Positions 45,880 through 55,506 of a DNA stretch of 64,000 nt are shown one piece after another. The stretch's first letter is position 1. Every line of letters starts with the position of its first letter. Source of the stretch: Notamacropus eugenii (taxonomy: Eukaryota; Chordata; Mammalia; Diprotodontia; Macropodidae); NCBI RefSeq assembly GCF_028372415.1, contig NC_092872.1, forward strand, positions 392,978,853 to 393,042,852. Reading direction: 5' to 3'. Under the pieces are notes generated by a model that had not been told where the DNA came from, ran no database searches, and worked only from the letters and a program-made list of their open reading frames with translations. Made by a program: the position numbers and the translations under genes.

Positions 45880-46970
45880 AGAATATTAAAGGGAATTAAT
45901 TTTTTGAAATGCAAAGAATGGTGACCTAGCTCTACTAGATATTAAACTATATTATAGAGTGGCAATTATCAAAACTGTCTTTTACTAACTAATAGAATGG
46001 TGGATCAGTGGAATAGATTAGGTGTGCAAGACACAGTAGTAAATGACTGTAGTAATCTAGTCTCAGATAAACTCAAAAACCTCAGCTTCTGAAATGAGAC
46101 CTCATTATTTGATAAAAACTGATGGAAAAGTGGAAAATAGTATGGAAGAAACTAGGTATAGACATACATATCTCACACCATATAGAAAGATAAGGTCAAA
46201 ACAGATATATGATTTAGATATAAAGGGTAATACCATAAGCAAATTAGGAGAGCAAGGAATAATTTATCTGTCAGACCTATAGAAAATGGAATATTTTGTT
46301 TTACCAAACAGGGGATTATAGAGCATTACAAGAAGAAAAATGGATAATTTTGATTATATTAAATTCAAAAAGGTTTTTCACAAACCAAATCAATTTAAGC
46401 CAGATTAGAAGGAAAGCAGAAAAAATAATTTTTATACCAAGTATGTCTGATAAAGGCCTCATTTCTCAAATATAAAAAGAACTGAGTCAAATTTATAAGC
46501 ATACAAGTCATTCTTTAGTTAACAAATGGTCAAAGGATATGAACAGGTATTGTTCAGATGAAGAAATTAAAGCTGTCTATAGTCTTACTCAAAATGCTTT
46601 AAATCACTATTAATTAGAAAAATGCAAATTAAAACAACTCTGAGGTACAACCTAACATTTATCAGATTGACTAATATGACAAAAAAGGAAATTGGCAAAT
46701 GTTGGAGAGGATGTGGGAAAATTGGGAAACTATAGTTGGTGGAATTGTAAGCTGATCCAATCATTCTGGGGAGCAACTTGGAACAATGTCCAAAGGGCAA
46801 TCAAGCTATGCACAGCCTTTGATCCAGTAATGCCACTACTAGGTCTATATCTCAAAGAAATCATAAAAAGGGAAAATGACCTACATATACAAAAATATTT
46901 ATAGCAGCTCATTTTCTGGTGGCAAAGAATTAGAAATCGAGGGGAATGGTTGAACAAATTATGGTATAAT
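45880..46970 (+). mobile_element. Older L1 ORF2 C-terminal fragment, left part, plus strand
   Basis: 'ggtgacctagctctactaga' through 'gcaattatcaaaactgtctt' to 'tgaacaaattatggtataat' follows ORF2 text of the 7-kb copy from about 52310 to 53395. It is decayed, with open pieces at 46094-46282 and 46692-46904. It is interrupted by the young L1 at 46981 and resumes at 53960. Confidence 0.8.
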
Positions 46971-46980
46971 AATTTAATGG
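46971..46980 (+). repeat. Target-site duplication, left copy (young L1)
   Basis: aatttaatgg, matching 53950-53959. The final GG merges with the G run at the element start, so the boundary is uncertain by 2 bp. Confidence 0.75.
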
Positions 46981-47956
46981 GGGGGGGGGGGGCGGAGCCA
47001 AGATGGCAGCGTGAAAGCAACGACTCACCCAAGCTCCTGGAAAAACTCCTCTGGATATCTCTGGGGGGAGAGTCTGACCAGACTTTGGAGGTGTAGAATC
47101 CAGTGGGTGACAGACTTTGACAGATTCGGAGCCCAGGTTGGACTGGAGGGTCCACGGGAGGGATCTGTTCCGCGGGGGTAAGACCCCGGCGCACAGCGCA
47201 GTGCGGTCGGCGCCGGCAGGGTGGAGGGGACCTGAGGGACCCGAGAGTGGTGGGCGAGACCAGCGGAGCAGGAGATAAGCCAAGCCGAGCCCATGAGAGC
47301 CGCTGAGCGCCAGATATCAGCGCAGCAGCCCTTGAAACCTTCAGCCTGAAGACTGGACTTCGGTGGGTCAACTACTTGAACTTTCAGGAACTGGGATGGC
47401 GGAGTGATCAGTAAATGCTCTCTCCTCCCCGCTGATGACCGTGAGGGAACCATAAAATTCTTCCCCAGATTAATCCTGGATCAGCGGGAACAGCAGAAGG
47501 GGGCGGGTGGTCTCATAACACCAGAGGCTGGAAAAGTGGCAAGGGGGGATTCTTCCTACTGTGGCAGAGGCGATCTGGAGGGACAGATGACCCAGGGCAG
47601 AGAAAATTCGCACTGAGACCCAGGCAAGCCTCAGCGCCAGGAGACGAGCCCCAGGAGGGGGGGGAACATGCATTAGCTTCTAGGCGTGCCTCAGCCCTCC
47701 AGGGGAAAAGGGAAGACAATAGGGAAGCTGGGATCACCATCCCCTGACCTTGCCTTTGCCTCAAGTCAGCTGAGGAGATCTCCTGAGACCAGACCACCCC
47801 TCCCACACACCTAACAAGCTAACCCCACGGTTGATCTGGGAAACAACAACAAAAAAAAAAAAAGCCTGCTTTTAGCCTAGACACACATCAACTCAACTTA
47901 AAAGATCTGTATCTTCTGACTGAAAGAACCAAAAGCTACAACACTCAGCCAACATC
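46981..47956 (+). promoter_or_regulatory. L1 5' UTR and internal promoter
   Basis: GC-rich and CpG-rich (densest at 47180-47290) in an otherwise AT-rich window. The aagatggc at 47000-47007 is the complement of a YY1 site, about 20 nt from the 5' end, as in human L1. In primate L1 that site directs accurate start-site use; the same role here is inference. Three overlapping frames run antisense through this leader. Confidence 0.65.
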
Positions 47957-49135
47957 ATGAATCGGAAAAAGCAGACAAAAAGTGAAAAAACCATAGAATC
48001 TTTCTATGGGGATAAGGACCAAAACACAAACACCAAAGAGGTCAGAGCTGAGACTGTACTTCCATCTGAAACCTCAGATGGGACTATGAATTTCTCGCAA
48101 GCACAACTAGATTACCTGGAACATCTGAAGAAGGATATAAAAGAAAAACTGACCAATGATTTTAAAATTATAAAAAAAGAATTCACTGATGAGAACATCA
48201 CTCTGAAAAAGAAAATTGAAGAAATGGAAAAGGAAGTTCAAAAATTAACTGGAGAGAATAATTCCCTAAAAGGAAGAGTTAATCAAATGGAAAAGGAAAC
48301 CCAAAACCTAATTGGGAAAATTGATCAGATGGAAAAGGAAACCCAAAACCTAACTGGGAAAATTGGTCAAATGGAAAAAGAAGTACAAAAATTAAATGGA
48401 GAAAATAGCTCCTTAAAGGGAAAAATTGGTCAGATGGAAAAGGAGATGCAAAAGCTAACTGAAGAAAACAATACGATGAAGATTAGAATAGGGCAAGTAG
48501 AAACTAATAACTCAATGAGGCAACAAGAATCAGTCAAACAAAATCTAAAGAATGAAAAGATAGAAGAAAATGTAAAATATTTAATTGGAAAAACAACTGA
48601 CCTAGAAAATAGATCCAGGAGAGAAAATTTAAGAATTATTGGCCTGCCAGAAACCCATGATGAAGAAAAGAGTCTGGACAATATCTTCCAGGAAATCATC
48701 AAGGAAAACTGCCCAGAAGTACTAGACTCAGAGGGCAAAATAGTCATCGAAAGAATCCACCATTCCCCTCCCGAAAGGGATCCCAAACTCAAAACCCCAA
48801 GAAATATAGTTGCCAAATTCCAGAGCTATCAAGTGAAGGAGAAAATACTACAAGCAGCCAGAAAGAAACAATTCAAATATCAAGGACACACAGTCAGGAT
48901 CACACAGGACCTTGCAGCTTCTACATTAAAAGATCGAAAGAATTGGAACCCAATATTCCATAAGGCAAAGGAGTTGGGACTTCAACCAAGGATCAACTAC
49001 CCAGCAAAGTTCAGCATAACATTTCAGGCAAGGAGAAAGTCATTCAACGAAATAAGGGATTTCCAGAGCTTCCTGACCAAAACACCAGAACTCAATAGAC
49101 AATTTGATCTTCAAATGCAGGTCTCCAGAGAATAA
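47957..49135 (+). CDS. L1 ORF1 protein (ORF1p), intact
   Basis: A 392-codon uninterrupted frame encoding the L1 RNA-binding chaperone that forms trimers, coats L1 RNA and is needed for retrotransposition. Residues 1-75 are a charged N-terminal tail. About 75-215 are a heptad coiled coil containing 14- and 21-residue repeats (88-178) and RhxxhE-type motifs (RVNQME at 107, RIGQVE at 177), which in human ORF1p support trimerisation. The ENRSRRENLRIIGLPE signature at 217-232 opens the RRM (to about 313), then comes the C-terminal domain (about 314-392) with VRITQDLAAS. The start is the first ATG after the 5' UTR, with no upstream in-frame ATG nearby. Related but broken copies lie at 4276, 24669 and 39240. 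Confidence 0.95.
   Translation: MNRKKQTKSEKTIESFYGDKDQNTNTKEVRAETVLPSETSDGTMNFSQAQLDYLEHLKKDIKEKLTNDFKIIKKEFTDENITLKKKIEEMEKEVQKLTGENNSLKGRVNQMEKETQNLIGKIDQMEKETQNLTGKIGQMEKEVQKLNGENSSLKGKIGQMEKEMQKLTEENNTMKIRIGQVETNNSMRQQESVKQNLKNEKIEENVKYLIGKTTDLENRSRRENLRIIGLPETHDEEKSLDNIFQEIIKENCPEVLDSEGKIVIERIHHSPPERDPKLKTPRNIVAKFQSYQVKEKILQAARKKQFKYQGHTVRITQDLAASTLKDRKNWNPIFHKAKELGLQPRINYPAKFSITFQARRKSFNEIRDFQSFLTKTPELNRQFDLQMQVSRE
48218..48490 (+). repeat. Heptad-register tandem repeats in the ORF1 coiled coil
   Basis: Units of 63, 42, 42, 63 and 63 nt, each encoding an xQMEKExQ-like start. The two 42-nt units (48281-48322 and 48323-48364) are nearly identical. All units are multiples of 21 nt, so both the coiled-coil register and the reading frame are kept. 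Confidence 0.85.
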
Positions 49136-49703
49136 TAAAAAGGTAAACAGAGGGGAAAAAACAAAAACAAAAACTTGCTACTCAATTAGGGAAAACTGTT
49201 TACCTCCCTATAAGCGAAGATGATACCTGTTAATCTTGAGAACTGTGCAGCTATTATGATAAAAGGGATATATGTAGAGGGAACGGGCATAAAGTAAATG
49301 ATGTCATGTCAAAAATATGATTTAAGTATGAGAAGGGAATGTAATAGGAGGTGTGGAAAGGGGGAAGCAGAAAATGACAAATTATATCACAGGAAGAAGT
49401 ACAAAACTATAGTAGAGGGAAGGAGGGGAGGGAGATGAGCATTGTTTGAGAGGTACTCTCATCTGATTTGTTCAAAGGAGGGAACAATAATCTTAAGTAG
49501 ATAAGCCTAACTAGCTCTATAGGTAGTAGGAGGGGAAGGGGGAAGAAAGGGGAGGGTGGCTAAAAGGGAGGAAAGAAGCAATAAGAGTAAAGGGGACTAA
49601 AAGGGAGGGGGGTCAAAAGAAGGAGGGGAAGGCTGCAGGAGGAGGGGGAGAAAAGTGAATACTATTGAGGAGGGGAAGGGAGACGGGAGAGCTAAAAGCA
49701 CAA
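49136..49703 (+). other. L1 inter-ORF spacer, purine-rich
   Basis: About 530-570 nt with no supported coding frame, rich in GGGAGG and GGAAGG tracts. Homologous spacers of similar length occur in the L1s at 13207-13740, 39480-40115 (part replaced) and 23580-22975 (minus), and in the HAL1 3' UTR. The ORF2 start is taken as the ATG at 49704; another in-frame ATG lies at 49665. Confidence 0.75.
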
Positions 49704-52700
49704 ATGGTGGGAAAGAGGTTGGAGGGAAATACACAGATTTTAATCATAACTGTGAATGTGAATGGAATGAACTCTCCCATAAAACAGAGACGGATAGCAG
49801 AATGGATTAAAAGCCATAATCCAACAATATGCTGCTTACAAGAAACACATTTGAAACGGGGGGATACACATAGGATAAAGGTCAAAGGATGGAGCAGAAT
49901 ATATTGAGCTTCAGCTCATGTAAGAAAGGCAGGAGTAGCAATCCTAATCTCAGACAAAGCAAAAGCAGAAATAGATCTAATCAAAAGGGATAAGGATGGA
50001 AACTATATCCTGCTAAAAGGCACCATAGACAATGAAGCAATATCATTACTAAACATGTATGCTCCAAGTGGTATAGCATCCAGATTCTTAGAGGAGAGGT
50101 TGGGGGAGTTGAAGGAAGAAATTGATAGCAAAACTATACTAGTGGGGGACCTCAACCTGCCCCTCTCTGAACTCGATAAATCCAACCTCAAAATAAACAA
50201 GAAAGAGGTTAAGGAGGTAAATAAAACTCTGGATAAGGTAGATATGATAGATCTTTGGAGAAAATTAAATGGGAATAGAAAGGAATATACCTTTTTCTCA
50301 GCGGTACATGGAACATTTACAAAAATTGACCATGTACTAGGACATAAAAATCTCACAATCCAGTGCAGAAAGGTAGAGATAATCAATGCATCCTTTTCAG
50401 ATCATAATGCATTAAAAATTACATGTAATAAAAGGCCATGGAAAGAGAAACCAAAAATCAATTGGAAACTAAATAATCTAATTCTAAAGAAGGGTTGGGT
50501 AAAAGAAGAAATCATAGAAACAATCAACAATTTCATTCGAGAGAACGACAATAGTGAGACAACATACCAAAACTTATGGGATACTGCAAAAGCAGTTATT
50601 AGGGGAAGTTTTAGATCTTTGAATGCTTACATATATAAAATAGAGAAAGAGGAAATCAATGACTTAGGCTTGCAGTTGAAAAAGCTAGAAAAAGAACAAA
50701 TTGAAAATCCCCAAGTAAATACCAAATTAGAAATATTGAAAACCAAAGGAGAGATTAATTAAATTGAAATTAAGAAAACTATTGAATTAATAAATAAAAC
50801 CAATAGTTGGTTTTATGAAAAAACTAATAAAATTGATAAACCTTTGGTCAATCTGATTAAAAAAAAGAAAGAAGAAAACCAAATTACTAATATTAAAAAT
50901 GAAAGGGGTGAACTCACCTCCAATGAGGAGGAAATTAAAACAATAATTAGAAACTACTTTGCCCAACTTTATGCCCACAAATTCGATAATCTAAACGAGA
51001 TGGATGAATATTTTAAAAAAATACAAATTGCCCAGATTAACAGAAGAGGAAGTTGAATACTTAAACAACCCCATCTCAGAAAAAGAAATTGAACAAGCCA
51101 TCAATGAACTCCCTAGGAAAAAATCTCCAGGGCCAGATAGATTCACAAGTGAATTCTATCAAACATTTAAAGAACAGTTAATTCCAATACTACATACACT
51201 ATTTTTGAAAATTGGGGAAGAAGGAGTCCTCCCAAATTCTTTCTATGATACAAATATGGTTTTGATACCCAAACCAGGAAGAGACAAAACAGAGAAAGAA
51301 AATTATAGACCAATTTCCCTAATGAATATAGATGCAAAAATTTTAAATAAGATTCTAGCAAAACGAATACAGCATCTTATCACAAGATTAATACATTATG
51401 ATCAGGTAGGATTCATACCAGGACTACAGGGCTGGTTCAATATTAGGAAAACTATTAGCATTATCGATCACATCAACAACAAAGCTAACAAAAACCACAT
51501 GATTATCTCAATAGATGCAGAAAAAGCTTTTGACAAAATACAACATCCATTTCTACTAAAAACATTGGAGAACGTAGGAATAAAGGGAACTTTCCATAAA
51601 ATAATAAGCAGTATCTATCTAAAACCTTCAGCAAGCATTATATGCAATGGGGATAAGCTAGATGCATTCCCAATAAGATCAGGGGTGAAACAAGGTTGTC
51701 CATTATCACCACTATTATTCAATATGGTACTAGAAATGTTAGCTGTAGCAATTAGACAAGATAAAGATATTCAAGGAATAAGAATAGCCAAAGAAGAAAC
51801 TAAGGTATCACTCTTTGCAGATGATATGATGATTTACCTAGAGAATCCCAGAGATTCAAGTAAAAAATAACTTGAATTAATAAACAACTTTGGCAAAGTT
51901 GCAGGGTACAAAATAAACCCACACAAATCTTCTGCATTCCTATATATTAGCAACAAAGTCCAACAGCAAGACATAGAAAGAGAAATCCCATTTAAAGCTA
52001 GGGTAGACAGTATAAAATACTTAGGAGTCTACCTGCCAAAACAAATCCAGGGATTATATGAACACAATTACAAGACACTTTTTGCACAAATAAAGTCAGA
52101 TTTAAGTAAGTGGAAAAACATTAGTTGCTCATGGGTAGGCCATGCTAATATAATAAAAATGACAATTCTACCCAAATTAATATACTTATTTAGTGCCATA
52201 CCAATTAAACTATCAGACAATTACTTTCTAGAGCTGGACAAAATAATATCAAAATTCATTTGGAAAAACAAAAGGTCCAGAATATCAAAGGGACTAATGA
52301 AAAGAAATGCTTGGGAAGGTGGCCTAGCGCTACCAGACCTCAAACTGTACTATAAAGCAGCAATTATCAAAACCACTTGGTATTGGCTAAGAAACAGAGA
52401 GGTAGACAAGTGGAATAGACTTGGCACTCAAGATGCAGTAGGCAAGGAATATAGCAACCTTCTGTTTGATAAACCCAAGGACCCCAGCTTCTGGGATAAG
52501 AACTCATTGTTTGACAAAAATTGCTGGGAAAACTGGATAACAGTGTGGCGGAAATCAGGCATAGACCCATACCTGACACCGTACACAAGAATAAAGTCCA
52601 AATGGGTACATGATTTAGGTATAAAGATTGATACCATGAATAAACTGGAGAAGCAAGGAATAGTGTATTTATCAAATCTATGGAGAAGGGAAGAATTCTT

Positions 52701-53556
52701 TACTAAAGGAGAGATAGAAAGCATTATGAAATGCAAAATGGATAACTTTGATTACATTAAACTGAGAAGTTTTTGCACAACCAAACCCAATGCAACCAAA
52801 ATCCGGAGGGATGTAGTAAAATGGGAAAGAATTTTTACAGCTAAGCTCGGGGATAAAGGCCTCATTTCTAGAATATATAGAGAACTGACCCAAATGTATA
52901 ATCATACAAGTCATTCCCCAATTGATAAATGGTCAAAGGATATGAACAGGCAATTTTCAGAGGAAGAAATTAAAGCTATCTATAATCATATGAAAAAATG
53001 CTCTAAATCGCTACTGGTTAGAGAGATGCAAATCAAAACAACTCTGAGGTACCACATCACACCTATAAGATTGGCAAACATGACAGAACAAGAAAATGAT
53101 AAATGCTGGAGAGGATGTGGGAGAGTTGGAACACTAATTCATTGTTGGTGGAGCTGCGAGCGCATCCAACCATTCTGGAGAGCAATTTGGAACTACACCC
53201 AAAGGGCTACAAAAATGTGCTTACCCTTTGACCCAGCAATATCGCTACTAGGACCATATCCCCAAGAGATCATAAAAATGGGAAAGGGTCCCACATGTAC
53301 AAAAATATTTATAGCAGCACTCTATGTAGTTGCCAAAAACTGGAAGTCAAGGGGATGTCCATCAATTGGGGAATGGCTGAATAAATTATGGTATATGAAT
53401 GTAATGGAGTACTATTGTGCCAGAAGAAATGATGAACAAGAAGACTTCAGAGAGGCCTGGAAGGACTTATATGACCTGATGCTGAGTGAAAGGAGCAGAA
53501 CCAGGAGAACTTTATGCACAGCAACGACCACAGTGTGTGAGAGTTTTTTCTGGTAG
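49704..53556 (+). pseudogene. L1 ORF2 (endonuclease/reverse transcriptase), four lesions
   Basis: The APE-type endonuclease at the N-terminus shows TVNVNGMN, QETHLK, GDLNLPLSE and SDHN motifs. The RT domain shows [25 protein letters not shown] and an intact [13 protein letters not shown] catalytic block. The C-terminal region shows the CX3CX7HX4C knuckle (CWRGCGRVGTLIHCWWSC, about 53106-53158). Lesions: TGA at 49905-49907 where sister copies have a Cys codon; TAA at 50760-50762; one extra A in the A7 run near 51014-51020, shifting the frame; TAA at 51868-51870. The stop is TAG at 53554. The catalytic residues are intact, so the defects are recent. The enzyme would nick DNA at A/T-rich targets and copy L1 RNA if unbroken. 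Confidence 0.92.
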
Positions 53557-53949
53557 ACTTAGATTTTTGTAATAACACAAGAACTTCTTACAAAAAAAAA
53601 AAATCCCAATGGTGGATCTCAAGGCAAAATGCCTTCCACACTCAGAGAGAGAAATATGGAAGTCACTCACATAATGTAGCAGATCATGTTTGTGTATGTG
53701 TATGTGTTTGTGTATCATGTTCTGATTTGTTATACGATTTCTTTCATTTATCTTAGTCTGACTACATAGCATGACTATAGTGAAAATATACTCAATAGGA
53801 AAGTATATGTAGAATCTATACAGAATTGTATGCAGTCGTGGGGAGGGAGGGGGGTAGTGGGAATTAGGTGGGGGGGGATAAAATCGCAATTGTTTGGCAG
53901 TGATTGTTAAACATTAAAAAATAAAAATAAAAAAATAAAAAAATAAAAG
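53557..53949 (+). other. L1 3' UTR with G-rich tracts and A-rich tail
   Basis: Contains two G-rich runs at 53838-53855 and 53870-53878, a feature shared with other L1 3' UTRs, then a tail of A4-7T units (53915-53949). Confidence 0.85.
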
Positions 53950-53959
53950 AATTTAATGG
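53950..53959 (+). repeat. Target-site duplication, right copy (young L1)
   Basis: aatttaatgg directly after the tail. Confidence 0.75.
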
Positions 53960-54480
53960 AGTACTATTGTGCTATAAGAAATAATGAGCAGAGAGATTTC
54001 AGAAAAAAAAATCAAAGGATTTACATGAACTGATGATGAGTGAATTCAACAGAACCAGGAGAACATTGTACACAAAAGCAGCAGCATGGATTGTGTGATG
54101 ATTAACCATAAATGACTTAGGTCTTCTCAGCAATACAATATTCCAAGGCATTTCCAAAGGATTCATGATTGAAAATGCTGTCCACATCCAGAGAAAGAAC
54201 TAATGGAGTCTGAATGTAGATCAAAACATACTGTTATCACTTTATTTTTTTTCTTTTGGTCTGTTTCTTCTTGAAACTATGATTAACATAGAAATATGCA
54301 TTGCAAGATTATATGTATATATAATATATATGTATATGTATATAATATATATATACTATATATAACATATATCAAATGGTTTACCATTTTAAGCTAGGCT
54401 TAATGGAGGAAGAAATATTTGAAACTCAAGTATTTCTTTAAATCAATGTCAAACTTTTCCTTACATTTAATTAGGAAAGG
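53960..54480 (+). mobile_element. Older L1 3' end, right part of the interrupted copy
   Basis: 'agtactattgtgctataaga' continues the ORF2 end broken at 46970. A 3' UTR with 'cagcaatacaatattccaag' and 'gaaaatgctgtccacatcca' follows, then a TA-rich microsatellite at 54303-54370. The subfamily resembles that at 16815-17725. Confidence 0.75.
54303..54370. repeat. TATATG-rich microsatellite
   Basis: Degenerate TA/TATG units in an L1 3' UTR, at the position corresponding to the (AT)n at 17512. Confidence 0.85.
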
Positions 54481-55239
54481 AAAATACCATTTAAAATAAA
54501 TAAAATAAAATTAGCTGGTGGAAAAAATAAATGCTTGTTGACTGATGACCTGGCTAACTGAGGAAAAGAAAGAAAGCCCAAAATAGAAGATAACTTTGGA
54601 AAAGCAAAGCTGAATAGAATGACAGGGGGAATATGTTTAGTCAGTATGACATACATGAAGAGATAAAAGGAGGCAAAGTTATGATGAAGAAGAAAATTCA
54701 GGCTTGTGCATCAATGCAGTGAAAGATTAGTGACCAAAAAGAAAGCTCAGTAAAAGCATATGGCTAGAAGTTGAGACTGATGAATTGCAAAATTTTGGTG
54801 TTTGAGGGGATATTAAAATGTATAGTTGATTCTCTAAATATAAAGCCAAAGGCTGAGTTGAAGAAGAAAACTTGTGAGGCAGGTGGGTTCACAGCAGAAC
54901 TTCTATATCATAAGATAATATGTACCCAGATCTGGATCAGGAAGTGTACATGAAGGAAGAGAAGAGCCCTTGGTGAGCAATATGGAAGCAGGAAGGTCTG
55001 AGATTGCAGTGAGTGCAAGAAGAAGTGTTATAAGACAAAAGGAAATTTTTTAAACAACAAATGGGCATTATAGAATGCATAATGGAAAGAGAAAACAGAA
55101 TGGGACAAGTATATGTAACAGGGCTAGCTCCAGCACACTTCTACAGAGAAGTATGGTTGAAGTGGAAGGGGCAGTTAGTATATGCCATTGTTTTGCCCAC
55201 AGTTAGAGAGTTATAGTGTAAATTATTTAATGTAAGATT
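54481..55239. other. Intergenic DNA, nothing recognised
   Basis: A short 'ataaatgcttgttgactgat' at 54529 resembles an L2 tail. The rest is unassigned. Confidence 0.45.
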
Positions 55240-55348
55240 AGTTATCCTAGCTCTACCACTTTCTGGCCATATGAGTGATAAATTCTATTCTAAAATCAGA
55301 GTCTCGGTTTTCTCATTTATAAACTGAGAGAAGTTGTACTAGAACAGT
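55240..55348 (+). repeat. MIR-like SINE fragment, plus strand
   Basis: 'ctctaccactttctggccat', 'gagtctcggttttctcattt' and 'ataaactgagagaagttgta' run in MIR order. Confidence 0.6.
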
Positions 55349-55349
55349 G

Positions 55350-55506
55350 GTATCATACTCAAATAAGAAGAGATTCCTGTAGTCACATATTGACTTAGAA
55401 AACCACAAAATAGTACTATCTATGTTGTGTTATATTTTTATTAATCTTATTAAACATAACCCAAATACATTTTAATCTTTCCAGAGGTGAGCTTGACACA
55501 TCTTGA
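55350..55506. repeat. Possible short inverted-terminal-repeat element
   Basis: The ends 'tggtatcatactcaa' (about 55350) and 'gagcttgacacatct' (about 55488) are imperfect complements of a gtgtcaaactc-type terminus, with about 150 bp between. This is the shape of a small non-autonomous DNA transposon, hAT-like at most. No target duplication was confirmed. Confidence 0.35.

Larger units (their letters stand above)
46981..53949 (+). mobile_element. Young full-length L1 LINE, plus strand
   Basis: A 6.97-kb L1 with all parts: a G12 run and CGGAGCCAAGATGGCAGCG terminus, a 970-bp CpG-rich 5' UTR, intact ORF1 (47957-49135), a 530-570-bp spacer, ORF2 (49704-53556), and a 3' UTR with G-rich tracts and an A-rich tail of AAAAT units. 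It is inserted in an older L1 with a 10-bp duplication. ORF1 is intact and ORF2 has only four lesions, so it is the youngest LINE in the window, yet it is not autonomous. Confidence 0.95.

Noticed and set aside
48430..48816. 128-codon minus frame opposite L1 ORF1
   Set aside because: It is a shadow of the ORF1 coding strand with no motif of its own.
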